Shown: piece by piece, positions 8,381 through 17,587 of the stretch
Position numbering within the stretch: position 1 is the first letter of the stretch
How the letters are laid out: the number at the start of each line of letters is the position of its first letter
Assembly (NCBI RefSeq): GCF_042685645.1
Contig: NZ_JBHUNX010000001.1
Span: 372,001-436,000, forward strand
Source: Salininema proteolyticum
Lineage (GTDB): Bacteria > Actinomycetota > Actinomycetes > Mycobacteriales > Micromonosporaceae
Length of the DNA: 64,000 nucleotides
Direction of reading: 5' to 3'
Notes under the pieces: model-generated
The model's database searches: none
Told to the model about the DNA's origin: nothing
Seen by the model: the letters and a program-made list of their open reading frames with translations, nothing else
Position numbers and translations under genes: made by a program

Positions 8381-10207
8381 ATGCGAGAAGACCTGCTGGC
8401 GCTGGACACCGAGGCGCTCGCGGCCCTGGCCAACAGAGGACTGGTCAAGAGGGCCGGGAAGGACCTGGAGAAGAGCCCGCCGACACTGTCCGAGGGCGAG
8501 GACGTCACCGCCGAGTTCCCCGACGGGACGGTCGCGGTCCTGCCCGCCTCCGCCAGGTTCGAGTCGGCCGACTGCACCTGCGCGGCCAAGGGACTGTGCC
8601 GCCACATGCTCGTCCTCGTGCTCGCCTACCAGGCCGAGCACGGCAGGCGGGAGGCCGCCGGCCACCCGGCGGAGATCACCGACGAGGAACTCGCCGCGCG
8701 CTTTCCGGCCGGAGTCCTCGCCCGGGCCGAGTCGCGGATCGACCGCGGCCTCCGGGCCCACGTCGACGGGATGACCGTCGAGCTGCCCGAGACGGCCGTG
8801 GTCTTCCACGGCGGCTCCAACCTCGAACTGGCCCACAGCGACGTCAAGGGGGACGACCACTCCGTCGCCGTCGTGCTGGCGGTGAAGGCCCTGCGGGAGG
8901 GAACCGACGGTACGGTCCACTTGGGGGCGGAGAGCGTCGACCCCTCCCCGTGCACGGAGCTCCTTCCCACCGTCGAAAGCCTGCTCGCCACAGGGATCGC
9001 CGGTGCCGACGAAGTCCAGACCTCCCGTCTGAGGCAGCACGCCGACCGGCTCCGCCGCAAGCGCCTCAACTGGCCCGCCGACGTCCTCGCCGACACGGCC
9101 CGGCAGATCGAGCACTACCGCTCCCGCTCCACCGCCTATGACGAGAGCGCCTACGCCGGCCTCCTGGCCGAGTTCCGGGCCCGCCACGACGCGGCACTGC
9201 GCCGACCGACCACCGCCCTGCTCGGGTTCGAGGAGTCCTCCACGGCCGCCCTGAAACTCATCCGGCTCGCACCCCTCGGCGCCCGGGTCTCATCGGACGA
9301 CGACCACCTCCACGTCGAGATGTACTACGCGCAGCTGGAGACCGGCATGACCCACGTGATCACGCGTTCCTTCGCGCACCGGGAAGAGCTGCTGACCGTC
9401 CGCGACGTCCTGCACCGCCGCTACGCGCGGCACCGCATCGCGGACCTTGCGCAGTCCACCGTCATCACCGAGGCCGCCGGGCGCAGCGCCGGGCGGGTGC
9501 TCACCCTGGGCACGGGCAGGCTGGCCCGCACCCAGACCCTGCCGCTGGGGTCCGGCTGGAGCGAGTTCCGCCCGCCCCTGCGCTACGACGACCCCGACGA
9601 GCTGCTGGCCGCCGTGCGGTCGCGCGACCCCGGCCTCCTCCGGGACCGCGTCGCCGTCCGCGACCTCGTCGTCGTGCCCGTCGAATCCATCGAAGGACTC
9701 GACTACGATCCGGCCGCGCAGGTGCTCACCGTGACACTCAACGGCTCGATCCGCCTGCGCGCCGGGTACAGCGCGGCGAGCCCGGGGCGCCTGAGGATTC
9801 TGGAAGAGGCGCTCTCCGGTTCTCCCGCAGAGGTCTCGGGTTTCGTCTCTCTGCGGGGCGGACGTCTCACCCTGGACCCCCTGGCCGTCGTCGACGGGGC
9901 CATCACCGTGCCCGACCTGGCCGTGGAGGACGGGGGTGAGGCTCCGGCGGGCGACGCGCCGCCCGATGACGACCCGCTTCGGCGGGTTCTCCAAGAGGCG
10001 CACCGCGCGCTCGCCTCGTGCGCTCACCGCGGACTGTCCGGGTTGCGGCCCTCCGACCTGCGGCGCTTGGCGGAAGCGGCGGACCTGCTGGAGGAGCACG
10101 GGTTCGCGGAGATCGCCCGGCAGATCGCGGCGCTGGGGAAGGGGGCTACTGCCGAGGGCTGGCACACGGCGATGGTGCGGGTGCTGTTCTCGCTCGACGA
10201 GCTGTGA
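8381..10207 (+). CDS. SWIM zinc-finger protein, YehQ-like
   Basis: 608 residues from ATG 8381, two bases after the VWA stop. A SWIM finger (CxCx5CxH) is seen at Cys65, Cys67, Cys73 and His75 (CTCAAKGLCRH). SWIM fingers bind Zn and are used for nucleic-acid or protein contacts. The rest contains strand-rich segments and an acidic linker near residue 515 (DGGEAPAGDAPPDDDPL) before a C-terminal helical part. It is the last gene of the operon and matches E. coli YehQ in position and motif. Its target is not known. Antisense open frames across this operon are codon-bias shadows. Confidence 0.85.
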   Translation: MREDLLALDTEALAALANRGLVKRAGKDLEKSPPTLSEGEDVTAEFPDGTVAVLPASARFESADCTCAAKGLCRHMLVLVLAYQAEHGRREAAGHPAEITDEELAARFPAGVLARAESRIDRGLRAHVDGMTVELPETAVVFHGGSNLELAHSDVKGDDHSVAVVLAVKALREGTDGTVHLGAESVDPSPCTELLPTVESLLATGIAGADEVQTSRLRQHADRLRRKRLNWPADVLADTARQIEHYRSRSTAYDESAYAGLLAEFRARHDAALRRPTTALLGFEESSTAALKLIRLAPLGARVSSDDDHLHVEMYYAQLETGMTHVITRSFAHREELLTVRDVLHRRYARHRIADLAQSTVITEAAGRSAGRVLTLGTGRLARTQTLPLGSGWSEFRPPLRYDDPDELLAAVRSRDPGLLRDRVAVRDLVVVPVESIEGLDYDPAAQVLTVTLNGSIRLRAGYSAASPGRLRILEEALSGSPAEVSGFVSLRGGRLTLDPLAVVDGAITVPDLAVEDGGEAPAGDAPPDDDPLRRVLQEAHRALASCAHRGLSGLRPSDLRRLAEAADLLEEHGFAEIARQIAALGKGATAEGWHTAMVRVLFSLDEL

Positions 10208-10251
10208 GCCCGAACGGGCCCATGACATGAGTATGCGTCATAATATCCGGA

Positions 10252-10836
10252 GTGAACCCCGAGAAGAACCGCTTCACCCGTCACCTCGTCGGCGCGGGTG
10301 AGAACACCGTCCCCCTGGCCGGCCTGGCCATCCCCGAAGTCTTCACCGCCGAGGAGGTCACCTCCCCCGCGGTGGAACTGCTGTACCCCGAGCCCGAGCG
10401 GCACGGGGCGGGCGGAGTCGAGTGCGGGATCTGCTCCGACCCCGACGAGAAGTTCGTGTGGGCCAACGACCGCTGGCGGATCAGCACCGCCGACTCGCCC
10501 CGCAGCGTGTTCTTCGTCAACCTCGTTCCGCGCGAACACTATGTGAACATGAGCGACCTGCCCACCCCGATGGCCGAGGAGCAGGGGAGGCTCCTGGCTC
10601 TCATGGAGCGTGCCCTGCTGGCGATGGAGGGCGCGGGCCGGGTCCACACCCATTACTGGGGCGACGGCGCCGAGCACCACCACATGTGGCAGATCGTCCG
10701 CCCGGAGGGCTTCGTGCAGGGACGGGGCGTCAGCCTCGCGGTCTGGTTGAAGCTGCTGCCCGCCATGGACGCCGAGGACTGGGAGTCGGTCAAGGGGGAC
10801 TTCGCGAAGGCGCTGGACTCGGCCGCGAAAACCTGA
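10252..10836 (+). CDS. HIT-like domain protein
   Basis: 194 residues from GTG 10252. It contains VECGICSDPDEKFVWANDRW near the N-terminus (typical of the first strand of HIT/GalT-like proteins, with a CxxC) and a His-rich region HTHYWGDGAEHHHMWQI near residue 130, the equivalent of the HIT histidine triad although the spacing is not the classical HxHxH. HIT proteins are nucleotide hydrolases or transferases. A TATAAT-like stretch (CATAAT, 10239-10244) lies just before the GTG, so the mRNA may be leaderless. The substrate cannot be deduced. It is not clearly part of the upstream operon. Confidence 0.6.
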   Translation: MNPEKNRFTRHLVGAGENTVPLAGLAIPEVFTAEEVTSPAVELLYPEPERHGAGGVECGICSDPDEKFVWANDRWRISTADSPRSVFFVNLVPREHYVNMSDLPTPMAEEQGRLLALMERALLAMEGAGRVHTHYWGDGAEHHHMWQIVRPEGFVQGRGVSLAVWLKLLPAMDAEDWESVKGDFAKALDSAAKT

Positions 10837-10911
10837 ACAAGACTTTGCTTTCGGGTTACGGCAAGGGATTTCCCTGTGGCACATATGTACTCAATAGGTT
10901 AGGATCGATCG

Positions 10912-10952
10912 CGTTCGATTCGTCATATATACGACCGAATCGATTGTGCACG
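10912..10952. promoter_or_regulatory. inverted repeat, candidate operator of the CocE-like gene
   Basis: An exact 8-base inverted repeat, TCGATTCG then 13 bases (including CATATATA) then CGAATCGA, lies 40-80 bases upstream of the secreted hydrolase gene in an AT-rich stretch. It looks like a binding site for a dimeric regulator. The AT core CATATATA resembles the core of the palindrome at 17572-17587. Confidence 0.5.
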
Positions 10953-10991
10953 AACGCCTTTGAGGTGATCGCCGAGCAGGAAGGAGATCCC

Positions 10992-12683
10992 ATGCCCAAC
11001 CGCCGCATCCGATGGAGCGTAGCGGCCCTGACCACGGGCGCGCTCGTGGGAGCCGGTGTGACCGGCGCCGGAGCCACGGCCCAGGAAGAGGCCGACCGGG
11101 AGACCGTGAGGGAGACGGTCTACGTCGAGTCGGACATCGACAGCGACTCGGACGGCAGCCCGGACCGCATCGCGGTCGAGCTGGTCCGCCCGGCCGGGAC
11201 CGAGGACGGGGAGAAGGTCCCCGTCATCGCCCAGCCCAGCCCGTACTACGGGCTGTCGGCCCTGCAGGCCCTGCGCGCCAGGGGAATGGAACTCCCCATC
11301 CAGGCGCAGGGCACCCCCGCCCACTTCGGCGGCTGGTTCGACGAGTACTTCGTGGAACGCGGCTACGCCTACCTGGAGCCCGAGATGCAGGGCACGGCCC
11401 GCTCCGACGGCTGCCCGACGACCGGAGGCACCGAGGACACGGCGAGCATCACCGCGGTCGTCGACTGGATCTCCGGGCGCGCCAAGGCCTACGACTCCGA
11501 CGGCGCCGAGGTAGAGGCCGACTGGGCCGAGCCGTCGGTGGGCATGATCGGCACCTCCTACAACGGCACCCTGCCCAACGCGGTGGCCGCCACCGGGATC
11601 GAAGAGGTCAAGACGATCGTCCCGACCGCCGCCATCTCCAGCTGGTACGACTACACCAGCGCTGAGGGCATCCGCTACTCCGGCTGGGACGGGGGCTACC
11701 CCAAGTACCTCGCCGAGTTCGTGGCCTCCAGCAAGGCCAAGCAGGTCTGCGGCGACGTCTTCGAACAGCTCGCCCACGACGCTGAGGACGCCACGGCCGA
11801 CCTGAACGAGTTCTGGGACGAGCGCGACTACCGCTCCGACGCCGACAAGGTCGAGGCTTCCGTGCTGCACGTCCACGGCCAGGCCGACTACAACGTCAAG
11901 ACCACCCACGCCGGGCGCTGGTGGGAGGCGCTCGCGGAGGAGGGCGTCGACCAGAAGCTGTGGCTGCACCCCGGAGCGCACTCCGACCCGACCGGCGCGA
12001 CGCCGGAGAACCGGAAGTTCCTCGAGGACTGGTTCGACCACTGGCTCAAGGGCGAGGACAACGGCGTCATGGACGGCCCGCCGGTGCGGGTCGACAGGAC
12101 GGACGGCTCGACCGACGAGTACGACTCCTGGCCGGCCTCCGAGGCGACCGAGTTCCACTTCGGCGAGGACGCCGACGGGCGCGGCACCCTGGGGGAGGAG
12201 AAGTCCCCGGAGGCCTCCCACCCGATCGAGCCCGGCACCGTCGACGGCACCGAGTACATCATGGGCGACGCCCTGTCGGAGAAGGACTTCCGCCGCACCT
12301 ACGCCACCGAGCCCCTGACGGAGGAGAGGCACCTCTCCGGAATCGCCGAGGTCGAGGTGGAGTTCGAGTCGGGCTCCGACAGCACCCCGGTGAGCGCCGT
12401 CCTGTTCTCCACCGACGAGGACGGATCGAACCCGGAGTTCATCACCCGGGGCGCCGTGGACGGGAAGAACCACGACTCGCTGCGAGAGGGAGAGGAACTG
12501 GTCCCCGGTGAGAAGTACTCCGCCGAGTTCGAGCTGGAGCCCCGCGACGCGGTCGTGGGCGAGGGCAAGCGCCTCGTGCTCGCGATCGTGGCCAACTACC
12601 CGGACTACGTGAGCGAGGACGCCGCGTCCGACGGCCTGAAGATCCACCTCGACGGCAGCAAGGTCAAGCTCAGCCTCGACTAG
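10992..12683 (+). CDS. secreted CocE/PepX-type alpha/beta hydrolase (Xaa-Pro dipeptidyl-peptidase-like)
   Basis: 563 residues from ATG 10992 with AAGGAG five bases upstream. A signal peptide (RR at 4-5, hydrophobic core to about 28, AQEE) predicts export. The S15/CocE core carries the nucleophile elbow GTSYNG (Ser189), the acid in HGQADYNV and the base in HPGAHSDP. A C-terminal jelly-roll (about 390-563) is the usual PepX C-terminal domain. Family members cleave X-Pro dipeptides or esters such as cocaine; the natural substrate here is unknown. The internal string DSDSDGSPDR is typical of actinobacterial secreted Xaa-Pro peptidases. Monocistronic, with hairpins downstream. Confidence 0.88.
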   Translation: MPNRRIRWSVAALTTGALVGAGVTGAGATAQEEADRETVRETVYVESDIDSDSDGSPDRIAVELVRPAGTEDGEKVPVIAQPSPYYGLSALQALRARGMELPIQAQGTPAHFGGWFDEYFVERGYAYLEPEMQGTARSDGCPTTGGTEDTASITAVVDWISGRAKAYDSDGAEVEADWAEPSVGMIGTSYNGTLPNAVAATGIEEVKTIVPTAAISSWYDYTSAEGIRYSGWDGGYPKYLAEFVASSKAKQVCGDVFEQLAHDAEDATADLNEFWDERDYRSDADKVEASVLHVHGQADYNVKTTHAGRWWEALAEEGVDQKLWLHPGAHSDPTGATPENRKFLEDWFDHWLKGEDNGVMDGPPVRVDRTDGSTDEYDSWPASEATEFHFGEDADGRGTLGEEKSPEASHPIEPGTVDGTEYIMGDALSEKDFRRTYATEPLTEERHLSGIAEVEVEFESGSDSTPVSAVLFSTDEDGSNPEFITRGAVDGKNHDSLREGEELVPGEKYSAEFELEPRDAVVGEGKRLVLAIVANYPDYVSEDAASDGLKIHLDGSKVKLSLD

Positions 12684-12756
12684 TCCGCGAACAGCGCAAG
12701 TCCCGGCGCGCGTTCCGGGGTCTCCTCAGAACTCTGGAACGCGTCGGTGATCACCT

Positions 12757-12848
12757 CAAGGCCCCTGCCTCACGCGGGGGCCTTCGGACGGTGGTGCCGA
12801 CTACGACCGCATACCGGCCAGGCCCCCGCCTCAGGCGGGGGCCTTCGC
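12757..12848. terminator. two nearly identical GC hairpins between convergent genes
   Basis: Two hairpins about 60 bases apart share almost the same sequence: AAGGCCCC-TGC, loop, GCGGGGGCCTT at 12759-12785, and GGCCCCCGCC, loop TCA, GGCGGGGGCC at 12821-12843. They sit between the convergent hydrolase and CLC genes and can serve both. The second hairpin contains the last codons and stop of the CLC gene. Confidence 0.75.
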
Positions 12849-14084
12849 CTTCTCGGGCTCGGCGTGCATCGGTCCCACGCGGTGGACGATGAGCCACACC
12901 GGCAGCACCGCGATGCACAGGATGGGCAGCACCGTCGCGTCGGCGACCACTCCGACGGCCAGGAACAGCGACAGCCACCCCTGACCGGTCGCGACGAAGG
13001 AGAAGGCGAGCACGGAGCAGGCGATGGAGAGCGCCGGATCGGCGAAGGGCACCAGGTCGGCGACCATGACTCCGAAGGCCACTCCGCAGAAGATCATGGG
13101 GAAGATGCGACCGCCGCGGAAGCCCGTCGTCCCCGCCACGACGATGGCGAGCATCTTGACGACCAGCAGCCCGAGTATCGCGACCGCCGTGTAGGAGGCG
13201 GCGTCGCCCAGCAGCTCGACCGACTCGTTCGCGCCCTTGAACATGGTCAGCGGCCCGCCGACGACGGCCAGCACGGCCAGCACCGCGGCGCCGGCCACGG
13301 CCCGGACCATCGGATTGGGAAGGCGCTGGAACAACCGGTACACGCGGGGGAAGAGCCAGACGGTGCCCGCGGCGGCGACCGTGGCGCCGGCGGCGACGGC
13401 CGGGGCGGTCGCGATGTCCCCGATGGACTCCTCATAGGCGGGCAGGTCGCGGGTCCAGGTGGACGCCCCGAAATAGTGCATGGCCACCGATGCCGTCCCG
13501 GCGGCGAGCAGCGGGGTGAACAGCCGGTTCCAGAGCGGCTCGCCGGAGGGCCGCGAGGTGTGGATCTCGGTGAGGGCCAGGGCTGCGGCGACGGGCGTCC
13601 CGAACAGCGCCGACACCGTCGCGGCGGTGGCCGTCAGCCCCCATCCGGCGTCCTTGACGTGCGGGAAGATCCGTCCTCCGAGCGCGGCTACGACGGCTAC
13701 GTTCGCGGCCATGATGGGGTTCTCCGGGCCGAGGCTGACACCCGCCGCCAGGGTGACCGCCCCGCACACCAGCAGTCCGGGCACTTGTGCGACCGGCATG
13801 GGCGGTTCGATCAGCTCGGAGACGGCCGGGTCGTGCCCGGCGCCCCACGGCCACTTCCAGACGATGAGCCCGACGACGGCGCCGGCGGAGAGGAGTACGA
13901 GGGCGATCCACCACCACGTGTAGGCCTCGAATCCGAGGCTCTCGGGCAACCGCTCCCACAGCAGGACCGTCATCTCCTCGGAGACGAGGTCGAAGGCGGC
14001 CAGGGCGGCGGCGCAGAACACGCCCACCGCGATGGCGGTGAGCGAGATGATGACCAGGTGCGGAGAGTCTTTGCCGGGCCGCAT
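12831..14084 (-). CDS. CLC-family chloride channel/transporter-like membrane protein
   Basis: 417 residues with about ten membrane segments, from ATG 14084 preceded by GGGAGG. CLC signatures can be recognised in modified form: GVSLGPENPI (equivalent of the GREGP motif, residues about 112-121) and TGFRGGRIFP (equivalent of GxFxP). The Ser-Gly motif of the first selectivity stretch is not obvious, and the protein resembles the E. coli YfeO-type CLC branch. It would move chloride, fluoride or another anion across the membrane; the ion cannot be told. Its stop codon lies within a terminator hairpin. Confidence 0.75.
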   Translation of the reverse strand: MRPGKDSPHLVIISLTAIAVGVFCAAALAAFDLVSEEMTVLLWERLPESLGFEAYTWWWIALVLLSAGAVVGLIVWKWPWGAGHDPAVSELIEPPMPVAQVPGLLVCGAVTLAAGVSLGPENPIMAANVAVVAALGGRIFPHVKDAGWGLTATAATVSALFGTPVAAALALTEIHTSRPSGEPLWNRLFTPLLAAGTASVAMHYFGASTWTRDLPAYEESIGDIATAPAVAAGATVAAAGTVWLFPRVYRLFQRLPNPMVRAVAGAAVLAVLAVVGGPLTMFKGANESVELLGDAASYTAVAILGLLVVKMLAIVVAGTTGFRGGRIFPMIFCGVAFGVMVADLVPFADPALSIACSVLAFSFVATGQGWLSLFLAVGVVADATVLPILCIAVLPVWLIVHRVGPMHAEPEKAKAPA

Positions 14085-14169
14085 GGCCTCCCTTTCCGTC
14101 GGGAACTCCTACACGGTAGCGGCGCGGGCGGGGCCGAGGAGGGGGAAACAGGGGAATGGGGACGGACGA

Positions 14170-14197
14170 AGGGCCGGGACCGCGCGGTCCCGGCCCT
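14170..14197 (-). terminator. intrinsic hairpin after DUF1269 gene
   Basis: AGGGCCGGGACC, loop GCGC, GGTCCCGGCCCT: a perfect 12-base stem 12 bases beyond the stop of the minus-strand DUF1269 gene. Confidence 0.75.
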
Positions 14198-14208
14198 GGA
14201 GAGTCCGA

Positions 14209-14706
14209 TCAGGACTGGGCGGCCTTGGCGGCCTGCGCCGCCTCGCGCAGGTGCTGCTCGGCCTCGGCGGAGAGGGAGGACTTGACGAGCTTGCCGTCGT
14301 ACTTGGTCATCTCCGGCAGGACCTTGTCCTCGGTCATGGAGTCGACCAGGGCGAAGACGGCGGCCTTGCCCGGCTGGAGCTGTTCGCCCAGCTCCTTCAT
14401 CATATTGTCGTCGATGCCCACGTCGGTCATCTTCCCCGCGAGGGCCCCGGTCCCCGCGCCCACCGCCATGCCGATGAAGGGCATGAAGAAGAGGAGGCCG
14501 ATCAGGCCGCCCCACAGGGCGCCTCCGGCGGCCCCGGTGCCGGTCGTGTTGACCGCCTGGCGGAGCTTGATCCTGCCGTCGACGTTCTCCACCACGACCA
14601 CGTCGGCGAGGGAGACGAGCTGCTCTTTCTGCAGCTTGACGAGGGTGTCGCGGGCCTGTTCCGCGGTGGCGGCGTCGTCGTAGGCGATGACGTAGAGGTC
14701 GCTCAT
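14209..14706 (-). CDS. DUF1269 membrane protein
   Basis: 165 residues from ATG 14706 (MSDLYVIAYDDAATAEQ), with GGAAGGA upstream. A longer frame to 14820 is ignored because it lacks an RBS. Residues about 55-95 form a Gly-rich hydrophobic hairpin (GGALWGGLIGLLFFMPFIG) typical of DUF1269 proteins, followed by a helical C-terminus (LSAEAEQHLREAAQAAKA). Such proteins are common in actinobacteria, often stress-linked, with unknown biochemical role. Confidence 0.82.
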   Translation of the reverse strand: MSDLYVIAYDDAATAEQARDTLVKLQKEQLVSLADVVVVENVDGRIKLRQAVNTTGTGAAGGALWGGLIGLLFFMPFIGMAVGAGTGALAGKMTDVGIDDNMMKELGEQLQPGKAAVFALVDSMTEDKVLPEMTKYDGKLVKSSLSAEAEQHLREAAQAAKAAQS

Positions 14707-14904
14707 GTGCGAGATCCTTCCGGTATAGGTGTGTTCTTCTCGCATCCTATGGCCGGGCGCGTCGGCACAGGCCCGATTCGGCGAATAGGCCCCCTTAGGT
14801 GGAAGGGCGCGGGTTTCCACCCAGGTCGCGCCGCACGTCGCTAGTCGGTCACGGGCACCGGTCCGAATCCCGTCCGCAGGGGAGGCACAGAGCCGCTCCG
14901 GCGT

Positions 14905-15405
14905 TCACCCGTTCCCGCCTTCGGAGGGAGGCCGTCCGGCGCTGGGTTGCGGACGCGGTTCCGTTCCGGCGACGTCCTCGGCGCCTCCGGCATTGTCGGC
15001 CGAGTGGCGCCCGTAGGAGGCGGAGGGCTGCCAGAGGACCAGCGCCCAGATGACGAACACCGAAACCGCGATCACCAGAAGAGACCACGCCGGGTTGTAG
15101 GGCAGGAAGAAGAAGTTCGCGACAGCGGCCAGAGAGGCGACCACGATGCCGGCCACCCGGCCCCAGCCGGTCTTAAGGACGAGCCCGATACCGGTTGCGA
15201 AGGCCACGACTCCGATCGCCAGGTGAGTCCACCCCCATACCGCCAGGTCGAAGTCGAAGAGGTACTCGGGCAGGGTCTGGTAGACCTCGTCGCGGGCGAT
15301 GGCGGACACGCCCATGACCCCCTGCCAGACCCCCGCCACGATCATGAGCACGCCGGCGAAGTTCGCCCCGACCCGCGCTCCCTCGGACTCCCGTCTGGTC
15401 GTCAT
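14905..15405 (-). CDS. four-TM integral membrane protein (DUF7144-like)
   Basis: 166 residues from ATG 15405 with GAGGAG upstream; a start at 15438 is possible but less likely. Four hydrophobic segments (FAGVLMIVAGVWQGVMGV, LAIGVVAFATGIGLVL, VAGIVVASLAAVANFFFL, LLVIAVSVFVIWALVLW) with FDFDLAVWGWTHL between the first two. The arrangement matches a small membrane family common in Streptomyces and Nocardiopsis. The hydrophilic C-terminus is Pro/Gly-rich. Function unknown. Confidence 0.75.
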   Translation of the reverse strand: MTTRRESEGARVGANFAGVLMIVAGVWQGVMGVSAIARDEVYQTLPEYLFDFDLAVWGWTHLAIGVVAFATGIGLVLKTGWGRVAGIVVASLAAVANFFFLPYNPAWSLLVIAVSVFVIWALVLWQPSASYGRHSADNAGGAEDVAGTEPRPQPSAGRPPSEGGNG

Positions 15406-15599
15406 GGCTCCTCCTCGGTAGAAGTGATGTGCGCTCATTCTTGCACCTCACGGCCCTGGCAAGGAGCGGAACGACGGAACCGTCGCACGCACGTGGCCCT
15501 CGGTGAGGGCGTGTACGCGTCGCGGCACGCCTCTGAAGCCGACCATCGTCACATGCGCGGGCCGCCGCGGGGAGGAGGTAGCGTCCAGAGGGGCGCCGC

Positions 15600-17417
15600 T
15601 CAGTCCGCGCGGCCGTGTCCGTGCAGGGCGCTGGCCGCGTTGATCAGGCCGATGTGGCTGAAGGCCTGCGGGAAGTTCCCCAGCAGTTCGCCCGTCGCCC
15701 CGTCGACCTCTTCGGACAGCAGCCCGACGTCGTTGGCGTACGAGCACACCCGGTCGAACAGGTCCTCGGCCCGGTCCGCCTCTTCGACGGCGGTGAGAGC
15801 CTGGACCAGCCAGAAGGAGCAGAGCAGGAACGAGCCCTCGCCCCCGGGCAGCCCGTCCCCTCCCGACGTCAGGTAGCGGCGCACCAGCCCGCGATCGTCG
15901 ACGAGCCTGTCGGCTATGAGGTCCACCGTCGATCGGATCCGCTCGTCAGTGCCGGGAAGGAAGCCGACCAACGGCAGCATCAGCACCGACGCGTCCAGGT
16001 CCTCGGAGCCGAAGCTCGCGGTGAAGGCCCCGACTCGCGGGTTCCACCCCTCGTCCTCGACCGCGGCGCGGACCCGGTCGCGCTGCTCGGCCCACCCCAC
16101 CGCCTCCTCTTCGAGGCCGAGCTGCGGTGCGAGTCGGACCGCCCGGTCGAGCGCGACCCAGCACATGGCCTTCGAGTAGGTGTAGTGCCTCGGTTCGCCG
16201 CGCGCCTCCCAGATCCCGTTGTCCTTGTCGCCCCACTGGTCTGCGGCCGCCTGTGCCACCTGCATGAGGAAGCGCCGCATGGGCGGGGCGGGTTCGGTGA
16301 AGGCATCGCGCACACGCCACGCGGCGTCGAGCAGCTCGCCGTAGACGTCCAACTGGGACTGCCGCCAGGCGGCGTTGCCGACGCGGACCGGGCGCGAGTT
16401 CCGCCAGCCCGACAGGTGGTCCAGTTCGCGCTCGGTCAGGTCGTGGTGGCCGTGGATGCCGAACATGATCTGGAGCGGGTGGGTCGCGTGGTAGTGGGCG
16501 GCCGTCTGGGAGAGGTAGCGGAAGAACTCGCCGGCCTCGGCGTAGCAGCCGCTGTCGGCCAGCGCCTGCACGGTGAAGCTCGCGTCGCGCACCCACGCGT
16601 AGCGGTAGTCCCAGTTGCGCACCCCGCCGATCTCCTCGGGCAGCGAGGTCGTCGGCGCGGCGACGATCGCGCCGGTGGGCTGGTAGCGCAGCGACTCCAG
16701 GACGAGCCGGGAACGGTGCGCGATGTCGGTGTGCCGCCCGAGGTCCTGGCGGTGGCGGTCGCTCCAGTTGCGCCAGGCGGCGATGGTGTCGGCGAAGGCC
16801 GACTCGATGCGCTCGGCGCTCCACGGGCGCGGTTCGGGGTCGGCCAGCGTCACCGCCTGCGACAGGAAGTGCAGGCGCTGCCCCTCGGCGAGCGTCGCGG
16901 CCGCTATGGCGCCGTCGTGGCTGATCTCCATGTCCGCCGTCGACGTGACCATCATGCGCAGGGGCCCGCCCACCGCCGTGACTCCGCCGGGGACGACCGA
17001 CAGGATGGGGTGGACCATCCCGTATTCGGGACGCGCCTTGAAGACCGTCCGGACGTCGACCTCTCCGGCGGTGCACTCCACGATCCTGGCCAGGGCGCGC
17101 GGGGCCTCGCGGCCCATGTCGCGCGGGTCCCCGTGCTCGCCCAGCAGAAGGGCGTCGCGGACCTCCACCGTGCCGTTCTCGCACGTGAAGACGGTGCGCA
17201 GGGCCATGGTGTCCTCTATGTAGGAGCGTTCCACGGTGTAGGGCCCGTCCGGCGCTATGGTCCAGTGCCCGGCGTCGGCGTCGAGCAGCCGCCCGAACAG
17301 CGACGGCGAGTCGAAGGCCGGCCGGCAGAACCAGTCGATGGAGCCGTCCCGCGAGACGAGCGCGACGCTGTGGCGGTCGGACAGGGCGGCGTAGTCGCCG
17401 ATGGGGAGATCGCTCAA
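15600..17417 (-). CDS. glycoside hydrolase family 15 (glucoamylase/trehalase-like)
   Basis: 605 residues if started at TTG 17417, which is preceded by GGAGGAAGG. This start gives LSDLPIGDYAALSDRHSVA, the usual N-terminus of the actinobacterial GH15 group; the frame is open upstream to 17621 but without a ribosome site. GH15 hallmarks include GSIDWFCRPAFDSPSLFG, the NWDYRYAWVRDASFT motif around residue 265, and GVGSFSLL-type C-terminal sequence (GEGSFLLCSFWLVQAL). No signal peptide, so it is intracellular, as for the mycobacterial GH15 trehalase. Trehalose or maltooligosaccharide hydrolysis is likely. Confidence 0.88.
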   Translation of the reverse strand: MSDLPIGDYAALSDRHSVALVSRDGSIDWFCRPAFDSPSLFGRLLDADAGHWTIAPDGPYTVERSYIEDTMALRTVFTCENGTVEVRDALLLGEHGDPRDMGREAPRALARIVECTAGEVDVRTVFKARPEYGMVHPILSVVPGGVTAVGGPLRMMVTSTADMEISHDGAIAAATLAEGQRLHFLSQAVTLADPEPRPWSAERIESAFADTIAAWRNWSDRHRQDLGRHTDIAHRSRLVLESLRYQPTGAIVAAPTTSLPEEIGGVRNWDYRYAWVRDASFTVQALADSGCYAEAGEFFRYLSQTAAHYHATHPLQIMFGIHGHHDLTERELDHLSGWRNSRPVRVGNAAWRQSQLDVYGELLDAAWRVRDAFTEPAPPMRRFLMQVAQAAADQWGDKDNGIWEARGEPRHYTYSKAMCWVALDRAVRLAPQLGLEEEAVGWAEQRDRVRAAVEDEGWNPRVGAFTASFGSEDLDASVLMLPLVGFLPGTDERIRSTVDLIADRLVDDRGLVRRYLTSGGDGLPGGEGSFLLCSFWLVQALTAVEEADRAEDLFDRVCSYANDVGLLSEEVDGATGELLGNFPQAFSHIGLINAASALHGHGRAD

Positions 17418-17571
17418 GGACCTTCCTCCGCTCTGGTGGCCGGTGGCGGACGCTCGCGGGGCGTCGGAGTCGCCTCTCAGTGTAGGCGTTTCGGAGGTCC
17501 GGGCCGACCTCATTCGCCGCAGCGGGATCAGCTTCGGCATCACCTTCCGCGACAACATAATCCAACTGAAT

Positions 17572-17587
17572 CGAACATATATGTTCG
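17572..17587. promoter_or_regulatory. perfect 16-base palindrome between GH15 and pectate lyase genes
   Basis: CGAACATATATGTTCG is a perfect palindrome in an AT-rich stretch of the divergent intergenic region. It is 155 bases upstream of the GH15 start and 110 bases upstream of the PL9 start, with GTATAC (17590-17595) next to it. A second inverted repeat, CGCGAT-N16-ATCGCG, spans 17606-17633. Both look like operators for sugar-responsive regulators such as LacI or GntR proteins (inference). Confidence 0.6.

Noticed and set aside
14835..14885. tRNA-like T-arm (GGTCCGAATCCCG)
   Set aside because: The stem does not pair with a 7-base loop and no acceptor, D or anticodon arms fit around it.
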